Assembly (NCBI GenBank): GCA_964587655.1
Contig: CAZPMT010000172.1
Coordinates: 1 to 9,673 of the forward strand
From: CAZPMT01 sp964587655
Lineage (GTDB): Bacteria > Hydrogenedentota > Hydrogenedentia > Hydrogenedentales > SLHB01
Direction: 5' to 3'
DNA length: 9,673 bases
A program made the position numbers and the translations under genes. Below the pieces are notes generated by a model, which was given only the letters and a program-made list of their open reading frames with translations, had not been told where the DNA came from and did not search any database. This document shows, piece by piece, positions 5,663 through 9,673 of the stretch; the stretch's first letter is position 1; each line of letters begins with the position of its first letter.

Positions 5663-7291
5663 TCAGAACTTCAGCGTACTTTGGAAATACACGTAGTCTG
5701 CGTCGTCTTTGCCTGTGCCGCCGTTAAAGAGAAGACCGTTCATGTCGTTGAAATTGCCGTCCGCGAGACCGGCGCCCGTGAACAGGTGCGACCACCCGGC
5801 CTGAAAAATCAGGTCCGCGCTGTAGTGGTACTTCACCCATAGATCGAGTTCCCAGCCGATGTCGTCGCCGGATTCCTGAGTCAGGAACGACAAGTCGCGC
5901 GCCAGCAGTATGCGGTGCGATCCCACCTTCACACGCCAAGGCAAATCGAAAGTATCGAGAACGCCGAAGTATGACGCGTCGATGCCGGTTTCAATGCATT
6001 TCGTGGGATGGGCGCTGACGCCGCCACGCACCATCCAGAAGTTGGAAAGCTCTCCCATTTCGTCAATGAAGTAGCTGTAGACCATGTTGGAGAACATCCG
6101 GTTGAAGCTGACGCTCGCTTCGGGCCGGACAAACGGGGCCCACGGGCGCGCCCATTCCGAGAAGCTGATGCCGCGGTTGTCCTCTCCTCCAAAGTACGCC
6201 GCGCCCACGTGCACACGAGGCTCGCACTTGAAGTCGAAGGTGTAACCCAGGTCAATGTCGCCAGCCCATGCGTTGAACTTCGCGTCGTCGTCGCCGAATA
6301 GGTAGGGTTTGAAAAGGGACCCGGCGCGCCCGGCGTCGCCGAACTGATATGCGGCGTTTGCGGTGAAGTCAAACGCGGCTATCGTTCCGGCGGCGCGAAG
6401 GCCCACCGTGTGGAGGTTCGTGGGATTGTAGTTGTCGTAGCCGAGCAGGTCTTCGAGCCACTCGTCGAGCAAACCGCTCCGCGTGTCCCTTATTGCCTGG
6501 GCATCGCGAAGCAAGAACCAATACGCGTCCAGCGTGACGTTTTCGATGCCCTTGTAGCTGGCATAGACGCCGTAAAGATCGGTGTCGCCGTCTTCCTCGC
6601 GCGGACTACGTTCGGCAACCTTGGCCCAGAACGCATCGACCGTGAAAAAGTCGTGGGTATATGTGGCGCGAACCGCGTCGAAGGACAACCCGGTGAATTC
6701 CGGCATGGACGAGTTGTTGCCCAGGAGCCATCCGCCGCCGAAAATGAGTTCCTGGCGGCCAATGCGAAGCCGCAACGGAACGCCCAGCAAGTTGTCCGCC
6801 TCTATGTAGCCCTGATATAGCTGCACGCCCCCGCTCGCAGCGGCGCGCGTATCGACGCCAGTGAGGTAGTTCGAGCGGAAGTTCTCTCCCCAAGCGTTGA
6901 AGCTGTCTAACTCCACGTATGCGGCGATGTCCTGCGTGAAGTCGGCGCGAACGTGCACGGTGGTCCGCTGTTCGACGATTCGATAGTCGGGACTCTTGGA
7001 GTTCCAGCCAAAATGGCTGGCAAGGTTCTGTCCGCCCAGGAAACTTCCGATCGCGCGACCCGTCATGGCATCCGCCGGCCAGCGATCCTCGTAGCGCACA
7101 AACAGCGGACGGTCCCCGGCGTTTAACGAGTTCATCCACCAGTTCCCGCGTATGCGGATCTCGCCGCCGACCGTGACGTTCTCGAGGTCGGCGGCCGCAG
7201 GGAGCGAGGCGGCCAGGAGCAGCGCGGCCACCACAAGCAACACCGCCCGAGTGGGAGCACGGAGAATAGGGTGATATGTTATCGCTGACAT
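5663..7291 (-). CDS. Outer-membrane beta-barrel of the alginate-export (AlgE-like) family
   Basis: The 542-residue product begins with a signal peptide: Arg-containing start, hydrophobic core at about 17-30 and a likely cut after LPAAA (30-34). From VGGEIRIRGNWW (41-52) onward it alternates polar and aromatic/hydrophobic residues as in transmembrane beta-strands, and it ends in LKF, the terminal Phe usual in barrel proteins handled by BamA. LRIGRQELIFGGGWLLG (175-191) matches the conserved GRQEL...LLG loop of the Alginate_exp family. AlgE itself is an 18-strand alginate exporter, but the family is broad, and many members act as general or substrate-specific porins. No alginate polymerase or epimerase lies in view, so 'alginate' should not be read as the substrate. 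The start at 7291 is chosen because AAGGAG lies 10 nt upstream; the open frame extends to 7372, but the extra 27 residues precede the signal peptide and lack support. It follows the PKD/beta-helix gene by 77 nt. Confidence 0.88.
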   Translation of the reverse strand: MSAITYHPILRAPTRAVLLVVAALLLAASLPAAADLENVTVGGEIRIRGNWWMNSLNAGDRPLFVRYEDRWPADAMTGRAIGSFLGGQNLASHFGWNSKSPDYRIVEQRTTVHVRADFTQDIAAYVELDSFNAWGENFRSNYLTGVDTRAAASGGVQLYQGYIEADNLLGVPLRLRIGRQELIFGGGWLLGNNSSMPEFTGLSFDAVRATYTHDFFTVDAFWAKVAERSPREEDGDTDLYGVYASYKGIENVTLDAYWFLLRDAQAIRDTRSGLLDEWLEDLLGYDNYNPTNLHTVGLRAAGTIAAFDFTANAAYQFGDAGRAGSLFKPYLFGDDDAKFNAWAGDIDLGYTFDFKCEPRVHVGAAYFGGEDNRGISFSEWARPWAPFVRPEASVSFNRMFSNMVYSYFIDEMGELSNFWMVRGGVSAHPTKCIETGIDASYFGVLDTFDLPWRVKVGSHRILLARDLSFLTQESGDDIGWELDLWVKYHYSADLIFQAGWSHLFTGAGLADGNFNDMNGLLFNGGTGKDDADYVYFQSTLKF

Positions 7292-7301
7292 GAACCTGTT
7301 T

Positions 7302-7307
7302 CTCCTT
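7302..7307 (-). promoter_or_regulatory. Ribosome binding site of the barrel gene
   Basis: The minus strand reads AAGGAG, 10 nt before the ATG at 7291. This strong Shine-Dalgarno match decides the start and places it directly ahead of a normal-length signal peptide, rather than at the far end of the open frame (7372), which would overlap the stop of the upstream gene. Confidence 0.6.
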
Positions 7308-7343
7308 CGGATGATATGTTCAGCTCTTCTTAAAATGCGTTTT

Positions 7344-7372
7344 ATGCTAACACTTCTGATGTGTAAAGTCAA
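7344..7372 (-). promoter_or_regulatory. Possible promoter of the barrel gene
   Basis: On the minus strand TTGACT (7367-7372; 5 of 6 to TTGACA), a 17-nt spacer and TAGCAT (7344-7349; 4 of 6 to TATAAT) fit a moderate sigma70 promoter. An overlapping alternative is TTTACA, 17 nt, TAAAAC. The segment is markedly AT-rich compared with the genes around it. If real, it allows the barrel to be expressed separately from the large upstream gene, whose last codons overlap the -35. Confidence 0.35.
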
Positions 7373-9673
7373 TTCGTAACGGAAACCAAAGCCGGCTTGA
7401 CCTCCGCATCGCCCGCCACGGCATTCACCACCGTAAGAGATACCGTGTATTCTCCGAGGTTTTCATAGGTGTGAATAGGGTTCTGAGCACGACTGGTATG
7501 TCCGTCGCCGAAGGTCCAGAACCAGCTCGTTATGGCCGAACCGGACGGGTCGGAAGTATCCGTGAACGCAACCGTCAAGGGTATCTCTCCAGAGGTCACG
7601 TCCACCTCAAAGGCTGCGGTCGGCGAACCGGCAACCGGCATGAACTCGTAAGCGCCTATGTCCGTTCCCTGTCCTTGGGGGCGTACAACGCCGAGAATGT
7701 CCGCGGCAGGGGCTCCGTCACTCGACCCTTCGTCGATGCAAGGCGACGCCGGCTCGAGGGTGAAGTCGCCGCCATCGGCATTGACGAACTTCGGATCGAG
7801 GTTGAAGTTTCCATCACCAGCGTATCCGCCGCGGATATCCGAGTAGGAAACGGTGACGGTGCTTCCGCTGGGCACGATCTCGGAACCGTTCTTCCAGAAG
7901 ATACAATTCTTGATAGCAACGGTGCTTCCGCTGTCAGTGTAGAGGCCGCCGCCGTTCTGGCTTGCGTAGTTGTCGTATAGGGAGCAGTTGGTAACTTCAA
8001 AAGACGGGTTGCCGCGGTCGAAAATTCCGCCGCCGTAGTTGGCGCTGTTGCTGTCAAAGACACAATTGACAACCGCCATGCTCGAGCCTATCTCACCGAA
8101 GAGGCCGCCGCCGTAATTACCGGCCGCATTGTTCCGGAAAGTGCAGTTGGCCACGGAGGCCGCGGATCCCCGTGTGTAGATGCCACCGCCGTAGTATCCC
8201 CAGTTGTCGCTGAACGTGCAGTTGGCGATCATTGGCGATTGGTACGGGGCTGTCAAGCCGCCGCCGTACTCACGCCAATTGCCGCCGCCGTTCGCGACAC
8301 CGCCGCTAATGGTAAACCCGTCGATAGTCGCGTCGCTCGAGCCCCATACGACGTGGTAGGCCGGCGAACCTCCGCGAGCGACGCTGCCATCGATAATGGT
8401 CTCATTCGTACGCCAGTCGCGCTCATCGCGGGTTGCCTCGCCGCCCGCGAATCCGCCATAGAGATTGACATTCGCGGCCATGTACAGCGTTCCTTCGCTG
8501 TTAGGCCGGGCTTCGTCGTACGCGCCTCCGGCGACCCAGATCTCTCCGCCGCCCGAAGCCGAAGCCACGGAAACCGCATGGTGGATCTTTGTGAAGGCAT
8601 CGGTCCACGAGCGGCCGTTGCCGGCCCCGGACGCGCTCTTGTCGACATGCCACTGGGTAACGGTCTCATCGAACGCCACCACGTAATCCACTTTCGTTGC
8701 AGCGCCTGCGCCAACCTCTGACGTCGCGGTTAGGGCGACCGTATAGACGCCCGTATCGGCATACACGTGCGCGGGACTCTGCTCCGTACTCGTATTGCCA
8801 TCGCCGAAGTCCCATGCCCAAGACGAAATCGGCGACGTGCCCTGGGTGGACTGGTCGGCGAACTGAACGGTCAGGGCTACCGCCCCGCTCGTCACGTCGG
8901 CCGTGAACGCCGCCGTCGGCGCGACCGGATTGACGGTGATGTAGTCAGTCTTCGTCTCGATGTCAGAAGCGACGTCCGAGGTCACGGTTAGCGAGACCGT
9001 GTACGTTCCCGGATCAATGAATTGGTGTGTCGGATTCCGATCCGTGCTCGTGTTTCCGTCGCCGAAGTCCCACGCCCACGCACTAATCGCGGAAGATCCC
9101 GCCGCGGACTGATCCGTGAAATTCACCGTCAGCGGCGCTGGCCCGGAAGTGACGTTGGCGGTGAACGCGGCCGCGGGCGCTACGGCGTCCACGACAATGT
9201 ACCCTACCTTCAGTTCCGTGTCATTGCCGGAGGCCGTCCGCACCGTCAACGATACGGCGTAGGTTCCGAGGGCCGTATACCGGTGCCGCGGGTCTTTGTC
9301 GTTGCTTGCGGTTCCATCGCCGAAATCCCACAGCCACTCGAGTATCTCGGCGCCCCCGCCCACGGAGGCATCCTGGAACTGCACGTCCAGCGGAGCATGC
9401 CCGGTCAGCGGCGCACCGGTAAATGCGGCCGTGAGTACGCCCTCCGCGGTGTACTCGCAGGCGCCCATATCGATGCCGGCTCCCTGCGGCCTTGCGACTC
9501 CGCGGATATCCGTTGCGGGCGCGCTTGCAGCCAGGCCCGTATCGACGCACGGCGAATCGGAAGCGAGATTCGTGCTGCCTTCCACGAACTTGGGATCGTC
9601 GGAGATATTTCCCTCGCCGGGGAATCCGCCTTTCACGTCGGAGTACGTTACCGCGGCGCCAGCGCCTTGGATC
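7369..9673 (-). CDS. PKD and right-handed beta-helix surface protein, N-terminus cut by window edge
   Basis: The frame is open to the right end of the window, so the true start lies beyond it; the GTG at 9636 is an internal Val codon. About 767 residues are visible. In order: the tail of a beta-helix module (9673 to about 9448), three PKD domains (about 9435-9187, 9168-8932, 8916-8674), a complete beta-helix module (about 8652-7642), and a fourth PKD domain (about 7623-7375) that ends the protein. Each PKD carries the hallmark W-x-FGDG (WDFGDG three times, WTFGDG in the last). The helix module begins WHVDKSASGAGNGRSW, has coils with N-C-x-F and YGGGI, and ends with DIGAYEF, as in 'choice-of-anchor Q' extracellular proteins. 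PKD domains are Ig-like spacers or carbohydrate/protein binders; beta-helices bind or cleave polysaccharides or act as adhesins. No catalytic site is evident. No C-terminal anchor or sorting signal is seen, since it stops right after PKD4. The barrel gene follows 77 nt downstream. Confidence 0.9.
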   Translation of the reverse strand, partial: IQGAGAAVTYSDVKGGFPGEGNISDDPKFVEGSTNLASDSPCVDTGLAASAPATDIRGVARPQGAGIDMGACEYTAEGVLTAAFTGAPLTGHAPLDVQFQDASVGGGAEILEWLWDFGDGTASNDKDPRHRYTALGTYAVSLTVRTASGNDTELKVGYIVVDAVAPAAAFTANVTSGPAPLTVNFTDQSAAGSSAISAWAWDFGDGNTSTDRNPTHQFIDPGTYTVSLTVTSDVASDIETKTDYITVNPVAPTAAFTADVTSGAVALTVQFADQSTQGTSPISSWAWDFGDGNTSTEQSPAHVYADTGVYTVALTATSEVGAGAATKVDYVVAFDETVTQWHVDKSASGAGNGRSWTDAFTKIHHAVSVASASGGGEIWVAGGAYDEARPNSEGTLYMAANVNLYGGFAGGEATRDERDWRTNETIIDGSVARGGSPAYHVVWGSSDATIDGFTISGGVANGGGNWREYGGGLTAPYQSPMIANCTFSDNWGYYGGGIYTRGSAASVANCTFRNNAAGNYGGGLFGEIGSSMAVVNCVFDSNSANYGGGIFDRGNPSFEVTNCSLYDNYASQNGGGLYTDSGSTVAIKNCIFWKNGSEIVPSGSTVTVSYSDIRGGYAGDGNFNLDPKFVNADGGDFTLEPASPCIDEGSSDGAPAADILGVVRPQGQGTDIGAYEFMPVAGSPTAAFEVDVTSGEIPLTVAFTDTSDPSGSAITSWFWTFGDGHTSRAQNPIHTYENLGEYTVSLTVVNAVAGDAEVKPALVSVTN
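7897..8229 (-). repeat. Five tandem beta-helix coils
   Basis: Within the PKD/beta-helix gene, the motif Asn-Cys followed by a hydrophobic pair and then a Gly-rich YGGGI/L segment recurs five times at intervals of 25, 27, 26 and 27 residues. Examples are ANCTF, VNCVF and KNCIF. The spacing is that of one turn of a right-handed parallel beta-helix, with the Asn and Cys likely stacked in inward ladders. At the DNA level the repeats are visible as recurring 'gccgccgcc' blocks on the plus strand. Confidence 0.75.
8674..9435 (-). repeat. Three tandem PKD-coding repeats
   Basis: Three consecutive PKD domains occupy this stretch with a period of roughly 250-260 nt. The DNA around the WDFGDG motif is nearly the same in each copy ('cgccgaagtccca' on the plus strand near 8802 and 9059, with one change near 9320). 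The second and third copies are the closest, also sharing FGDGNTST. A fourth, more diverged copy lies apart at 7375-7623, beyond the beta-helix. The pattern indicates duplication of whole domains, and such repeats could expand or contract by recombination. Confidence 0.75.

Noticed and set aside
7292..7372. Longer N-terminus of the barrel protein starting at 7372
   Set aside because: The extra residues are Arg-rich and precede a complete signal peptide, the start overlaps the stop of the upstream gene, and AAGGAG is correctly spaced for 7291 instead.
9634..9636. GTG at 9636 as the start of the PKD/beta-helix gene
   Set aside because: The frame stays open to the window edge, and the residues before it (VTYSD) match the conserved module seen internally, so it is an internal Val codon.
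5663..9673. Alginate biosynthesis operon
   Set aside because: Only a member of the broad Alginate_exp family is present. No polymerase, acetylase, lyase or mannuronate epimerase is seen, and the beta-helix protein shows no epimerase motif by eye.

Overview
The window looks like chromosome from a GC-rich, Gram-negative-type bacterium of the Planctomycetota / Hydrogenedentota kind. That placement is inferred from gene content: a Tat-exported Gfo/Idh/MocA oxidoreductase followed by an exported HEAT-repeat protein, a secreted metallo-beta-lactamase-fold (MBL-fold) enzyme, an alginate-export-type outer-membrane barrel, and a large PKD plus right-handed beta-helix surface protein. No rRNA or other marker gene is present to confirm it.

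Layout. 1-188 is intergenic and dominated by a 28-bp inverted repeat. 189-2264 (minus) encodes the HEAT-repeat protein; its 5' end carries an 87-bp palindromic repeat of the widespread dRS3/REP-like 'ATTCCCGC...GCGGGAAT' type, which reads through in frame. 2323-3606 (minus) encodes the Gfo/Idh/MocA oxidoreductase, 58 nt upstream of the HEAT gene and probably in one operon with it. About 160 nt of divergent promoter region follows, then 3769-4974 (plus), the secreted MBL-fold protein. A convergent gap of 39 nt separates it from 5014-5463 (minus), an Rrf2/IscR-family regulator with three cysteines and a good sigma70-type promoter. 5663-7291 (minus) encodes the outer-membrane beta-barrel. 7369-9673 (minus) is the 3' part of a modular PKD / beta-helix protein whose start lies beyond the right edge.

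How the genes may work together. Six of the seven likely roles concern the cell envelope or exported proteins: all five non-regulatory genes encode a predicted export signal or, for the truncated one, extracellular-type domains. The Gfo/Idh/MocA-HEAT pair resembles the exported sugar-processing gene sets common in planctomycete-like genomes. The PKD/beta-helix protein and the barrel lie in tandem and may share transcription. The Rrf2 gene has its own promoter. No defence system, CRISPR array, transposase, phage gene or RNA gene is recognisable. The most unusual feature is the in-frame palindromic repeat in the signal-peptide region of the HEAT gene. Three unrelated palindromic repeats (26-119, 2132-2218, 5609-5633) lie at or near gene boundaries. 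I do not see a convincing new multi-gene system.
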